DNA of 64,000 nucleotides from Bacillus sp. SD088. GTDB taxonomy: Bacteria; Bacillota; Bacilli; Bacillales; Bacillaceae_C. A program made the position numbers and the translations under genes. Shown in pieces: positions 18,164 to 27,432 of the stretch; positions within the stretch are counted from its first letter, which is position 1; every line of letters starts with the position of its first letter. A model generated the notes under the pieces. That model ran no database searches and was not told the origin of the DNA. It saw only the letters and a program-made list of their open reading frames with translations. The stretch is taken from assembly GCF_017355205.1 (NCBI RefSeq), contig NZ_JADIJK010000001.1, positions 1-64,000 of the forward strand, read 5' to 3'.

Positions 18164-19276
18164 TTAAATCATTCGCTTGTAAAGTTCAATGTATTGGTTA
18201 TTTATTTCTTTCCAATCAAACTTTTGACATCTGTGAATATTATCGCTTGATATCTGTTGATGATTTTTAATGACTTGAATAAGTCTATCTTTTATATTTT
18301 CTTTATCAAAGCAGTTTACACTATACCCTACTTCTCCATCATAAAATTGCCCATCAAACCCTTGATTCTTTGTATATATTATAGGTAAGCCCTGACTCAT
18401 TGCCTCGGCATAGACTAATCCGAAAGTTTCTGTTATAGAAGGCATCACAAAAATATCATTATTCCGATAAACTTCAAGTAATCTTTCTTTTGGCAAGGGA
18501 GGTATATAATCAACAAATTTTTCTGAGGTTATTTTATTAAAGATTTCATTATCTTTCACATTTCCTACGATTGTGTATTTAATCTTATATCCTTCATCTA
18601 TTAATAATTTAATCGCCTGAACAGTTGCTGATTGATTTTTATTCCTATTAATATCTCCGACTTGCAGGATTCTTACTTTTTCAGTTTGCTTTAATGGATT
18701 TTCTTTTCTATCAAATTTGTTTCGAAACCAAAAATGGTCTATTCCATTTGGAATGACTCTAATTTTCCTTTCAATTATCGATCGGTCTTTTGAAGGTATA
18801 TAGTTATTTATTACTAATTTCTTATAGGAATCAGACAAAAATATAATATATTCCGCACTTTTAAGTATATTAACACCTAAATTTCTTAAATGGATCATTT
18901 TTTTAAAAAATACATTTACATCTGTATTTCTAACAGCCACAATATAAGGAGTATTATACTTTTCTTTTAGTTTATAGGCTATATACCCATTAGTAAATAG
19001 AGAGTGTGCATGAATAAGGGAATAATTATCGACTTTAAAATTTTTAATTACTCCCCTTAAAATTTTTCCGTTTTTAATATGAAAAAAAGCTCTATCATAT
19101 TTACTATAACTTTCACTAACTTTTGTATACTCACCATAGTCAAAATTATTATCAATATGTGATGTTGGGACTGGGACAAATACATCTATTCCAATGCCAT
19201 CTCTAACTTGCTTATCATATAAATTTTTGTAAAACCTACTAGTACTGTAATATGAGTTAATATGAAGAACTCTCAT
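18164..19276 (-). CDS. Glycosyltransferase family 4
   Basis: A 370-residue GT-B enzyme. The N-terminus is MRVLHINSYYSTSRFYKNLY; the C-terminal half has RILQVGDINRNKNQ and the E-x7-E motif ETFGLVYAEAM. The ATG at 19276 follows GGGAGTG and leaves no overlap with the preceding dehydrogenase gene, whereas a longer in-frame start at 19306 would overlap it. The segment LIHAHSLFTNGYIA is typical of GT4 acceptor lobes. Second of two adjacent GT4 genes, so at least two sugars beyond the primer are probably added by this class. Confidence 0.88.
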   Translation of the reverse strand: MRVLHINSYYSTSRFYKNLYDKQVRDGIGIDVFVPVPTSHIDNNFDYGEYTKVSESYSKYDRAFFHIKNGKILRGVIKNFKVDNYSLIHAHSLFTNGYIAYKLKEKYNTPYIVAVRNTDVNVFFKKMIHLRNLGVNILKSAEYIIFLSDSYKKLVINNYIPSKDRSIIERKIRVIPNGIDHFWFRNKFDRKENPLKQTEKVRILQVGDINRNKNQSATVQAIKLLIDEGYKIKYTIVGNVKDNEIFNKITSEKFVDYIPPLPKERLLEVYRNNDIFVMPSITETFGLVYAEAMSQGLPIIYTKNQGFDGQFYDGEVGYSVNCFDKENIKDRLIQVIKNHQQISSDNIHRCQKFDWKEINNQYIELYKRMI

Positions 19277-19293
19277 GCTAGCACTCCCATTTT

Positions 19294-20610
19294 TTATAAT
19301 TTCCAATAAAGATATCCTTGCTCCTGAACAGCTTCTCGGTCGAAAAATCCCTTTACATCTATCAATACTTTTTCATTATTCTTAAAATCACCAAATAATT
19401 TATTAAGTCGCCTTAAATCTATGTTTTTAAATTGATCATGTGCAACTGCAAGAACAATACAATCAGCCTCTTGAACATCTTCCATTCGCTGTAATTCAAA
19501 TCCATATTCATCTAGCACATCTTTTTCATCAGCCATAGGATCAACAACTATAGGCTTTACCCCAAAATCGTTTAGTATTTTAATGATATCAATAACTTTA
19601 GAATTTCTTATATCCGGAGTATTTTCTTTAAAGGTGATTCCTAAAATCACGACCTTGGCTTGTTTTACTTTTTTATTAGCTTGAATTAATTTCTTTATAA
19701 TTGCATCTGCAATGAATTCGCCCATTCCATCATTGATTTTTCTACCTGATAAAATTATTTGGCTGTGATAGCCTAAGCGTTCTGCCTCGTATATAAAATA
19801 GTAGGGATCCACGCCAATACAATGCCCGCCCACAAGTCCTGGATGAAATCCCAATGCGTTCCATTTTGTATTCATTGCCTCTAAAACTTCTTTAGTATCA
19901 ATATCCATACGATCAAAAACCATTGCCAGCTCATTCATAAATGCAATATTAATATCTCGTTGACTATTCTCAACAACTTTTGCAGCCTCCGCTACTTTAA
20001 TAGAACCCGCTTTATGAACACCGGCTTGAATGACTAACTCATATACTTTCGCAATTTCTTCTAAGCTCTCTTTATCCATACCAGAAACTATCTTAGTGAT
20101 TGTTTCTAATGTATGAACTTTATCTCCTGGATTAATGCGTTCCGGAGAGTAGCCCACCTTAAAATCGATACCACATTTCAAACCTGATTCCTTCTCTAGG
20201 ATTGGAATACACACGTCTTCTGTTACACCTGGATAAACTGTCGATTCGTATACAACTATCGAACCCTTGGATAAATTCCTACCGATAACAGCACTAGCAC
20301 CTTCTACCGGCGCAAGATCAGGAGTTTTATCCATATTAATTGGAGTAGGAACAGCAACAATATGAAACTTTGCCTCCCTTAGCTTTGTTTCATCAGCTGT
20401 AAAATCAACAGTGGTTTCTTTAATTGCATTACTTCCTACTTCATTTGTGGGATCAATGCCCTGCTTATATAACTCAATCTTTTTTGCATTTAAGTCAAAT
20501 CCTATAGCATCTACTTTCTTTGCAAACGCAACTGCTATTGGCATTCCAACATATCCTAATCCAATTATTGCTAGTTTTTCTTTTCTATTTAATAAATCAT
20601 TAAACAACAT
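19294..20610 (-). CDS. UDP-N-acetylhexosamine 6-dehydrogenase (WbpO/TviB/WecC type)
   Basis: A 438-residue nucleotide-sugar dehydrogenase with Rossmann motif GLGYVGMPIAVAF (residues 17-29), VAVPTPIN, YESTVYPGVTE, and the catalytic Cys in VGGHCIGVDPYYF. These features place it with WbpO/TviB-like enzymes that oxidise UDP-GlcNAc or UDP-GalNAc at C6 to the uronic acid, not with the shorter UDP-glucose enzyme at 8132. The operon therefore encodes two different uronate-forming dehydrogenases, implying an acidic polymer. Confidence 0.9.
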   Translation of the reverse strand: MLFNDLLNRKEKLAIIGLGYVGMPIAVAFAKKVDAIGFDLNAKKIELYKQGIDPTNEVGSNAIKETTVDFTADETKLREAKFHIVAVPTPINMDKTPDLAPVEGASAVIGRNLSKGSIVVYESTVYPGVTEDVCIPILEKESGLKCGIDFKVGYSPERINPGDKVHTLETITKIVSGMDKESLEEIAKVYELVIQAGVHKAGSIKVAEAAKVVENSQRDINIAFMNELAMVFDRMDIDTKEVLEAMNTKWNALGFHPGLVGGHCIGVDPYYFIYEAERLGYHSQIILSGRKINDGMGEFIADAIIKKLIQANKKVKQAKVVILGITFKENTPDIRNSKVIDIIKILNDFGVKPIVVDPMADEKDVLDEYGFELQRMEDVQEADCIVLAVAHDQFKNIDLRRLNKLFGDFKNNEKVLIDVKGFFDREAVQEQGYLYWKL

Positions 20611-20645
20611 TATGACTTCACTCCTTAACTTGTTTGTTTAAATTC

Positions 20646-21809
20646 TTATCTTGTACTCTCTGCTTTCTCCCAAAACGGTTTTGCCTTACCAGTTAGAATA
20701 TTAAACACCCCGACCCACTGGGCAAAAACGGTAACACAATAATAATAAACTAACACGAGATATTTATTGTTTGACTTGGTTAAAAATTTAATAATAGCCA
20801 TTAAATAGAATAATATTTGGCCTACAAAAAGAGTAAAATAAAACCATGAATTTGCAATCAACATAGAATTTGATACAAACACAGTTAAATGTGCAATCCA
20901 CAACAAATATCGGCATGTTCTATGACCAAAATAAAAATAAGAGAACCATTTATAACGAAATACATTGAGAAGACGAATATCTGGAACAATTTTTTCAAGA
21001 ATTCTTCTGTTCATTCTGACTTTACGTCCAAATTCATCTTCTATTGTTTCTCCAGCCTTTTCATACGCAATAGCATCGTGATTACAGATTGCTCGTTTCC
21101 CCTTTAAGGCATAATATAAAGGCATTGCACTATCATGAGACTCTATTGGGTTAAAATCATGATATGCTTCTGTTTTGCAAGCATATATCGCTCCATTTCC
21201 AGCAGTAATTGTTTGAATTCTACCTTCAATTTCTCTTAAATACGTATCACTATCCCAATAACTTGCTTCAGCTCCACTAACCTCTGTACTTGGTTTGAGA
21301 ATTGCTAATCGTCCTGAAACATAACTAATCTCATCTGAAGTAAATGCTGCCATAAGCTCCTTTATAGAATTCTCCTCCATAATGGAATTTGCATCGGTCA
21401 TAACTAAATATTCTGTTGTAACTGTTTTTTGAGCTTCATTTTGTGCGTTTGTCTTTCCTTTTCTTTCTTTAACTTCATATAATCGAATTCTATAGTCAGG
21501 GTTTTCTTTGATAAATTGCTTTACAAATGCATTAGTTTTATCAGTGCTGTTATCGGAGGCTATTAAGAATTCAATCTTATCTTTTGGATAGTCAAGCTCT
21601 ATTATATTCTGTAATTTTGTTGTGATAACTTTCTCTTCATCATGAGCAACCACCATAACTGTAACAGTTGGCTGAAAAGAATAATTTTTTTCAAGTCTTC
21701 TATTTTTAAATAACTTTGCAATAAGCTTTAACGAAAGTGAATATCCAACCATTGCCCAAATTATTATAAACGCACTTAAATATAATATTATTTTCATAAT
21801 TAATTCCAT
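20646..21809 (-). CDS. Membrane-bound glycosyltransferase family 2
   Basis: A 387-residue GT-A enzyme. It has one N-terminal membrane helix (about 5-25), a catalytic domain with TVTVMVVAHDEE, ASDNSTDKT, the metal-binding MTDANS (DxD-like) and ITAGNGAIYACK, then two or three C-terminal helices. The overall layout recalls processive or cellulose-synthase-like GT2 proteins, but the usual QxxRW motif is replaced by RRILEKIVPD, so it is probably a single-addition enzyme. TGAGGTC precedes the ATG. Next to epsM, it may add the second sugar onto lipid-linked bacillosamine (inference). Confidence 0.85.
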   Translation of the reverse strand: MELIMKIILYLSAFIIIWAMVGYSLSLKLIAKLFKNRRLEKNYSFQPTVTVMVVAHDEEKVITTKLQNIIELDYPKDKIEFLIASDNSTDKTNAFVKQFIKENPDYRIRLYEVKERKGKTNAQNEAQKTVTTEYLVMTDANSIMEENSIKELMAAFTSDEISYVSGRLAILKPSTEVSGAEASYWDSDTYLREIEGRIQTITAGNGAIYACKTEAYHDFNPIESHDSAMPLYYALKGKRAICNHDAIAYEKAGETIEDEFGRKVRMNRRILEKIVPDIRLLNVFRYKWFSYFYFGHRTCRYLLWIAHLTVFVSNSMLIANSWFYFTLFVGQILFYLMAIIKFLTKSNNKYLVLVYYYCVTVFAQWVGVFNILTGKAKPFWEKAESTR

Positions 21810-21905
21810 TATAAGACCTCATTTTTTTCTTCAGCTGTCTTCATATTACATAAATCTATCAAATTATCTTTTGTTAAAACAGTCTCAATAACTTATCTCA
21901 CAAGT

Positions 21906-22574
21906 TCAATCAAACTGCTCAGATAACTCGATGCTAATATCCTTGACTTTCTTTGCTGGAACACCCGCATACAAACTATTTTTCAAAGAATTCTTTATCA
22001 CTGTAGACCCTGCGGCTAGGAAAACATGTTCTTCAATTATTAAACCTTGAATTATAATTGAGCCCGTTCCTACAGTTGAAAAAGATTTCAATAAAACATT
22101 ACCTGAAATATTTGCCCCCGGCATTACAGTAACAAAATCCATTATTGTAATATCGTGCCCCAGCGTCGTCCCAATATTGATGTGACAATGATTTCCAATA
22201 TAGCAATCAGGATTAATAACCACACCAGCGCATATAACATTACCAACACCTAAATTTATATATTTACTTACAATGGCTTGAGGATGAATTAGATTAACCC
22301 ATTCAACCAATTTAAGTTTTCGGACAATTTGTCGCCTTATATCAGCATCTGCAATTGCAACGACTCCATATACCTTATGTTTCTTTGAATATTCCCTCAA
22401 ATAGTCAGTTGTTCCTACGACTTCATAACCTAATAGGTTATGACCAACCTTATCTATATTATCATCAATTAATCCTACTAATTCATATTCATTACTATCC
22501 TCATTGATTTCCTCAATAATTTCAAGAACCTGTTTACTAAAACCACCACTACCAATAATAAAAAGCTTTTTCAT
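21906..22574 (-). CDS. epsM: EpsM/PglD-type UDP-4-amino-sugar N-acetyltransferase
   Basis: A 222-residue acetyltransferase. The Rossmann-like N-terminus is LFIIGSGGFSKQVLEIIEE, followed by hexapeptide-repeat beta-helix from about residue 85, with the catalytic-type His in TTLGHDITIMD. It lies next to epsL, epsN and epsC, so it should acetylate the 4-amino group of UDP-4-amino-4,6-dideoxy-GlcNAc to give UDP-N,N'-diacetylbacillosamine. GAGTGGA supports the ATG at 22574; in-frame ATGs further upstream (22607, 22586) are less well placed. Confidence 0.88.
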   Translation of the reverse strand: MKKLFIIGSGGFSKQVLEIIEEINEDSNEYELVGLIDDNIDKVGHNLLGYEVVGTTDYLREYSKKHKVYGVVAIADADIRRQIVRKLKLVEWVNLIHPQAIVSKYINLGVGNVICAGVVINPDCYIGNHCHINIGTTLGHDITIMDFVTVMPGANISGNVLLKSFSTVGTGSIIIQGLIIEEHVFLAAGSTVIKNSLKNSLYAGVPAKKVKDISIELSEQFD

Positions 22575-22610
22575 TTTTCCACTCATTTCTATCGGCAACT
22601 TGTTCACAAC

Positions 22611-23264
22611 TTATTTATTGCCTGAAAATTTATTATTAGATGACCCATTTTGAAAATTGATCCCGTCTCTAACAAATACTTTCTTTATTGTTAAGAAAAT
22701 AAGTTTAAAATCAAGTGAAAATTTCATATGATCAACATAATAAACATCCAAATCAAATTTTTGCTGCCAACTAATAGCGTTCCGGCCACTCACTTGTGCT
22801 AAACCAGACAATCCTGGGCGGACTTGATGACGTCTTTTTTGCCTTTCATTATATAAAGGTAAATACTCTATTAATAAAGGGCGCGGCCCAATAAATGACA
22901 TGTCACCCTTAAGGATATTAAATAGCTCTGGCAACTCATCCAAAGAAGTTGAACGGAGAAAGTTCCCAAATTTAGTCGTTCTCAGATGGTTTGGTAATAA
23001 CGTTCCTGCCTCATCTCGCTCATCTGTCATAGTTCTGAATTTGTATAATGTAAATATTTCTTCATTTAAACCCGGGCGCTTCTGTTCAAATATAATTGGA
23101 CTTCCTAATTTTTTCTTTACTAAGAATGCGACTATTGCCAATACTGGACTCAAAATAATTAGGGTCATTAAAGATAAGGTGAAATCCAATGGCCTTTTAA
23201 CAAATTTTCTATAAATACTAAGTTTTATACTTGACTCGGTACTTGCTTTAGTTTCGTCTGACAT
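22611..23264 (-). CDS. epsL: EpsL/PglC-type phosphoglycosyl transferase
   Basis: A 217-residue monotopic bacterial sugar transferase that places the first sugar phosphate (probably diNAcBac-1-P) on undecaprenyl phosphate. It has one N-terminal hydrophobic re-entrant helix (LSLMTLIILSPVLAIVAFL), KRPGLNEEIFTLYKFRTM, the Asp-Glu dyad in STSLDELPELFNILKGDMS, IGPRPLL and the C-terminal VRPGLSGLAQVSGRN. GGAAGT precedes the ATG at 23264, two bases past the epsN stop. Being the committing step, it ties the bacillosamine genes to the polymer made by this operon. Confidence 0.93.
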   Translation of the reverse strand: MSDETKASTESSIKLSIYRKFVKRPLDFTLSLMTLIILSPVLAIVAFLVKKKLGSPIIFEQKRPGLNEEIFTLYKFRTMTDERDEAGTLLPNHLRTTKFGNFLRSTSLDELPELFNILKGDMSFIGPRPLLIEYLPLYNERQKRRHQVRPGLSGLAQVSGRNAISWQQKFDLDVYYVDHMKFSLDFKLIFLTIKKVFVRDGINFQNGSSNNKFSGNK

Positions 23265-23266
23265 CT

Positions 23267-24394
23267 CTACTTCCACAATCCTTTAATTATTGTTGTAATT
23301 TTATTCAAATCACTATCCGTCATCTTCGTATCAGATGGTAAACAAATTCCATTTTCAAACAATTTTTCTGAAACATTTTTACCTGTGTAGTCATATCGCT
23401 CAAAATAAGGTTGCATATGCATCGGCTTCCATATAGGCCTTGATTCAATATTCTCTCTTTCTAGAGCCTCCATAATATCAATAGGTCTGACTGATCCAGT
23501 CAATGTCATACTGCTTAACCAATAATTCGGTTCATTCCATGCATTACTCGGCATAAATTTAATGCCTTCAAGATTACCAAGTTCTTGTTTATAATACTCA
23601 AAAATATATCTTTTCTTCTTAACTCTTTGATCTAATACTTTTAACTGTCCTCTGCCAATTCCCGCTACCACATTACTCATTCGGTAGTTAAAACCAAGTT
23701 CACTATGTTGATAGTGCTTTGCTTGATCTCGACTTTGTGTTGCCCAAAATCTTGCTTTAGCAATTTTTTCTTCATTATCCGAAACTAGCATACCACCACC
23801 GGAAGTTGTGATAATTTTATTTCCATTGAAAGAGAAGATTCCATAATCTCCAAAAGTTCCAGTATGTTGTCCCTTATAATATGTACCTAAAGATTCCGCA
23901 GCATCTTCAATTAATGTCACATTATGTTTTTTGCAAAGTTCAACAATCTTATCCATATCAGCAGATAAACCGTAAAGGTGGACAACTATAACTGCTTTTA
24001 CTTGTGGATATTTTTTAAAGGCCTCCCCTAATGCATCTGGAGACATATTCCAAGTTTCTTCATCACTATCAATAAATACTGGAATCGCATTTTGATAGAT
24101 AATTGGATTGGCTGTGGCAGAAAAAGTAAGAGTTTGACAGAATACAACATCTCCTTCACCTACACCGGCAGCTTTTAGAGCCAAATGAATCGCAGCTGTT
24201 CCTGAAGATAAAGCTGCCGCTGATTTCGAACCAACCTTGGCAGCAAATTCTGCTTCAAATTGATTTACATTTTCACCGAGGGGGGCAATCCAATTTGTAT
24301 CAAAGGCTTCTTTTATGTATTCCATTTCGTAACCCTCATCACTCATATGTGGTGAGGAAAGAAATATTCTTTCTTTCACTTTTGTTACCTCCAT
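23267..24394 (-). CDS. epsN: EpsN/PglE-type UDP-4-keto-sugar aminotransferase
   Basis: A 375-residue DegT/DnrJ PLP enzyme that aminates the 4-keto product of EpsC using glutamate. SSGTAAIHLALKAAG, TLIEDAAESLG with the cofactor Asp, and FSFNGNKIITTSGGG with Lys193 for the Schiff base are all present. The start ATG follows AGGAAGGAAG. It resembles EpsN/PglE more than the VioA-like enzyme at 11977, so the operon has two separate 4-transaminases, one for the UDP series and one for the dTDP series. A 190-nt spacer with competing hairpins precedes it. Confidence 0.93.
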   Translation of the reverse strand: MEVTKVKERIFLSSPHMSDEGYEMEYIKEAFDTNWIAPLGENVNQFEAEFAAKVGSKSAAALSSGTAAIHLALKAAGVGEGDVVFCQTLTFSATANPIIYQNAIPVFIDSDEETWNMSPDALGEAFKKYPQVKAVIVVHLYGLSADMDKIVELCKKHNVTLIEDAAESLGTYYKGQHTGTFGDYGIFSFNGNKIITTSGGGMLVSDNEEKIAKARFWATQSRDQAKHYQHSELGFNYRMSNVVAGIGRGQLKVLDQRVKKKRYIFEYYKQELGNLEGIKFMPSNAWNEPNYWLSSMTLTGSVRPIDIMEALERENIESRPIWKPMHMQPYFERYDYTGKNVSEKLFENGICLPSDTKMTDSDLNKITTIIKGLWK

Positions 24395-24438
24395 CTACAA
24401 CACTTCCTTCCTAGGATGATTTACTTCGTTAGTTGACT

Positions 24439-24503
24439 CCAAGTATTTTTAGTTGTTTAATACTTGGTAAAATAATTGATTCTGACCAACTACTAAACAA
24501 CTA
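24439..24503 (-). other. Two mutually exclusive hairpins between galU and epsN
   Basis: CCAAGTATT (24439-24447) pairs with AATACTTGG (24459-24467). The segment between, TAGTTGTTTA (24450-24459), pairs instead with TAAACAACTA (24494-24503), extended by imperfect pairing to 24485. The two stems share bases and cannot form together, the layout of an attenuator or switch. It lies in the transcribed spacer of the eps operon just before the epsN ribosome site. Confidence 0.5.
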
Positions 24504-24539
24504 AAATAATGTCAATTCTCTTTAGTCGTTTTAAGAACC

Positions 24540-24574
24540 CCCTGTCCATATTCATAAGGGGAAAATGGACAGGG
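24540..24574 (-). terminator. Possible intra-operon terminator after galU
   Basis: CCCTGTCCAT (24540-24549) pairs perfectly with ATGGACAGGG (24565-24574). On the minus strand the stem is followed by GGGTTCTTAAAA, a weak T-tract, 12 nt past the galU stop. It could reduce transcription of the distal eps genes, or be read through when the EAR element is active (inference). Confidence 0.45.
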
Positions 24575-24586
24575 ACCACTCCTTCA

Positions 24587-25465
24587 CTATACCAATTCTT
24601 TCTCCTTTACAATTCCTTGTAAATAAGTGAACAGACCATTTTTCAGTTCAGGATCTTGCAAGGCTATTTCGATTGTCGTTTGAATAAAGCCCATTTTTTC
24701 TCCAACGTCGTATCGTTTGCCTTCAAAGTCATAGGCATAGACTTTTTGTAATTTATTTAAATGTTGAATGGCATCTGTCAATTGGATTTCGCCACCTGCC
24801 CCAATTTCTTGGCGATCTAAGAAAGTGAAAATTTCTGGAGTAAAGATATATCTACCCATAATTGCCAGATTAGATGGTGCAGTGCCTAATGCAGGCTTTT
24901 CAACAAAATTTTTCACTTGATAACGACGGCCTTCTTTTGTATATGGATCGACAATCCCATAACGATTTGTTTCGTTTTCAGGTACTTGTTGCACCCCTAC
25001 AACAGAGCTTTGCATTTCTTCAAATTGTTGGATCAATTGTTTGAGTCCTGGCGTTTCTGCTTGAACAATATCGTCCCCTAATAAAACCGCAAAGGGATCA
25101 TTGCCAATAAATTTACGGGCACACCAAACAGCATGTCCTAATCCTTTTGGTTCCTTTTGACGGATATAATGGAGATCAACATTAGCCGGTTGTTTTACTT
25201 TCTCGAGTAACCCATACTTCTCTTTTTGGACAAGATTGTCTTCTAATTCGAAGTTATGATCGAAATGATCTTCAATCGCTCGCTTTCCTTTTCCAGTTAC
25301 GATGATAATATCTTCAATTCCTGAAGCGACGGCTTCTTCAATAATATATTGAATCGTTGGCTTATCGACGATCGGTAGCATTTCTTTTGGCATTGCTTTG
25401 GTTGCTGGTAAGAATCTCGTTCCCAGACCAGCGGCAGGGATAATGGCTTTTTTTACAGTTTTCAA
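24587..25465 (-). CDS. galU: UTP-glucose-1-phosphate uridylyltransferase
   Basis: A 292-residue GalU/GtaB that makes UDP-glucose. Its N-terminus [18 protein letters not shown] holds the nucleotide loop, followed by [25 protein letters not shown] and FVEKP. It starts at TTG 25465, 8 nt after GGAGG; no better ATG exists. It provides UDP-glucose for ugd and for glycosyltransferases. It lies between epsC and epsN, where Bacillus subtilis has other genes. Confidence 0.94.
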   Translation of the reverse strand: MKTVKKAIIPAAGLGTRFLPATKAMPKEMLPIVDKPTIQYIIEEAVASGIEDIIIVTGKGKRAIEDHFDHNFELEDNLVQKEKYGLLEKVKQPANVDLHYIRQKEPKGLGHAVWCARKFIGNDPFAVLLGDDIVQAETPGLKQLIQQFEEMQSSVVGVQQVPENETNRYGIVDPYTKEGRRYQVKNFVEKPALGTAPSNLAIMGRYIFTPEIFTFLDRQEIGAGGEIQLTDAIQHLNKLQKVYAYDFEGKRYDVGEKMGFIQTTIEIALQDPELKNGLFTYLQGIVKEKELV

Positions 25466-25489
25466 TGAAGCATCCTCCTAATTTAATCT

Positions 25490-27313
25490 TTAGCTAACTC
25501 CCGCCTTTACTTTTTCTTTATTCTTCCAATTAGCTGTTGCTAGTACAACATCTCTAGTTTCTTCTATATTTAAATGTTCAAAGCGTTCGATAATCTCGAA
25601 TAACTCCGTTTTCTCCATCGGCTCTGCCTTGCCAATATGAATCTTTGGAAATACTTGTTCTTTCTGTACTTCATTTTCATTAAGTAATTCCTCGTACATT
25701 TTCTCGCCTGGACGAATACCACTATATTCAACACCGATTTCTTCTAATGTATATCCAGATAAAGTAATTAAGTTTTTGGCAAGATCAGCGATTTTGACGG
25801 GGTCACCCATATCTAAAACGAAGACTTCGCCACCACGGGCTAAGACTCCTGCTTGAATGACTAACCGGGATGCTTCTGGGATTGTCATAAAATATCTTGT
25901 CATATCTGGATGTGTCACCGTCACAGGTCCACCTGCTTCTATTTGCTTCTTAAACAATGGGATAACACTACCGCGACTGCCTAAGACATTTCCAAAACGA
26001 ACGGCAACAAATTTGGTTTGACTTTCTTTTGCCAAGTTTTGAATCACCATTTCTGCAATTCGCTTGGTTGCCCCCATCACATTTGGTGGGTTGACTGCTT
26101 TGTCTGTCGAGACTAATACAAAGGTGTGAATGCCAAAGGTGTCACAAGCTTCTGCTACATTTTTCGTGCCAAACACATTGTTCTTCACTGCTTCCCTTGG
26201 GTTATATTCCATCAATGGCACATGCTTATGGGCTGCAGCGTGATAGACAACATCAGGTTGATAGTCATTCATTATTTCAAAGATACGTGTCCGGTCTTGC
26301 ACATCGGCAATGATCGGAATAATCTCAATTTCTTGACTATATTGTTTTTTCAGTTCCATATCAATCGAGTAAATACTGAATTCACCATGCCCTAATAATA
26401 ATAGCCTTTTTGGCGCGAAGTGACAGATTTGCCGACAGATTTCCGATCCGATCGAACCACCAGCACCTGTCACGAGTACTGTCGAACCTGTGATTGACTC
26501 TGAAATTTGACTACTATCTAATTTTACTGGTTCACGCCCTAGTAAGTCTTCTACCTCGACATTACGGATCGCACTGACCGAAACTTTCCCTGTCATTACA
26601 TCTTCAATCAGCGGCATAATTTTCACATTAGCGTCTGTTTGTGCGCAAATCTCATAAATTCGTCTAATTTCTTTTTTCGATAGAGAAGGAATGGCAATAA
26701 TGATATCTTCAATCTCCCGCTTTTCGACAATATCAGGAATTTGCTCAATCGTCCCACAAACGGTTAAGTTAAAAATTTCTAACTTGTATTTTGTTAGATC
26801 ATCATCCGCAAAAGCAACCGGGATTTGCTCTCCATCTTCATGATGAAGCAATTGCCTGGCAACCGTTGTCCCAGCAGAACCAGCACCAACGATTAAGGTA
26901 TTTCTCTTTTCTGCTTTTGATTTGATTAAACGGTCACGTACCATTCGCCAAGAAAAGCGTGAACCACCAATTAACAAAATATGCAGCATCCAAGTGATAA
27001 ACAGTACACGCCAATAGACATGACCAACACCAATAAATTGTGCAACAGCTGCGGTTAAGATCGAAAATGTCACGGCCTTGGCAATACTAAGCAATTCTCC
27101 GACACTTGCATATTCCCAAACTTTGTTATACAGACGATAAAGAAAAGCGAATAAATGATGGCTTGCGAGTAGGATAAGTGAACTCACGAATAAAAGTTTC
27201 GACGTATAAAAGTTTGAAAATGGGTGCAGAAGGAAATAGCCAATATAAATCGAAAACAATACAATGGCTGAATCCAACAAAACCAATAACGATAGACGTT
27301 TTGGATAAGTCAC
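25490..27313 (-). CDS. epsC: EpsC/CapD/PglF-type UDP-GlcNAc 4,6-dehydratase
   Basis: A 607-residue membrane protein, close to B. subtilis EpsC (598). Four N-terminal membrane helices (about 10-120) are followed by a first Rossmann-like domain (TLIVGAGSAGTTVARQLL) and the catalytic extended SDR domain (VLVTGAGGSIGSEICRQI, STDKAVNPPNVMGATKR). The usual Tyr of the YxxxK pair is replaced by Met, as in the PglF/FlaA1-like group. It begins the UDP-bacillosamine pathway. AAGGGATG 3-10 nt before GTG 27313 decides the start. A long structured leader of EAR type precedes it. Confidence 0.93.
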   Translation of the reverse strand: MTYPKRLSLLVLLDSAIVLFSIYIGYFLLHPFSNFYTSKLLFVSSLILLASHHLFAFLYRLYNKVWEYASVGELLSIAKAVTFSILTAAVAQFIGVGHVYWRVLFITWMLHILLIGGSRFSWRMVRDRLIKSKAEKRNTLIVGAGSAGTTVARQLLHHEDGEQIPVAFADDDLTKYKLEIFNLTVCGTIEQIPDIVEKREIEDIIIAIPSLSKKEIRRIYEICAQTDANVKIMPLIEDVMTGKVSVSAIRNVEVEDLLGREPVKLDSSQISESITGSTVLVTGAGGSIGSEICRQICHFAPKRLLLLGHGEFSIYSIDMELKKQYSQEIEIIPIIADVQDRTRIFEIMNDYQPDVVYHAAAHKHVPLMEYNPREAVKNNVFGTKNVAEACDTFGIHTFVLVSTDKAVNPPNVMGATKRIAEMVIQNLAKESQTKFVAVRFGNVLGSRGSVIPLFKKQIEAGGPVTVTHPDMTRYFMTIPEASRLVIQAGVLARGGEVFVLDMGDPVKIADLAKNLITLSGYTLEEIGVEYSGIRPGEKMYEELLNENEVQKEQVFPKIHIGKAEPMEKTELFEIIERFEHLNIEETRDVVLATANWKNKEKVKAGVS

Positions 27314-27374
27314 TAAGCATCCCTTCTTTCTCAATTAATAGATTTATGTATGATTAACCTTATTTTCACTAGCT

Positions 27375-27409
27375 AACGAAAAATCATGTACACACATGAC
27401 CTTTCGTTA
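27375..27409 (-). other. Leader hairpin just upstream of epsC
   Basis: TAACGAAA (27375-27382) pairs with TTTCGTTA (27402-27409), enclosing a second stem TCATGT/ACATGA with loop ACAC. It is the last structured piece of the epsC leader, about 60 nt before the GTG start. No T-run makes it an ordinary terminator. Confidence 0.5.
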
Positions 27410-27432
27410 AATAATGAAACGTTAAAGAGCAA

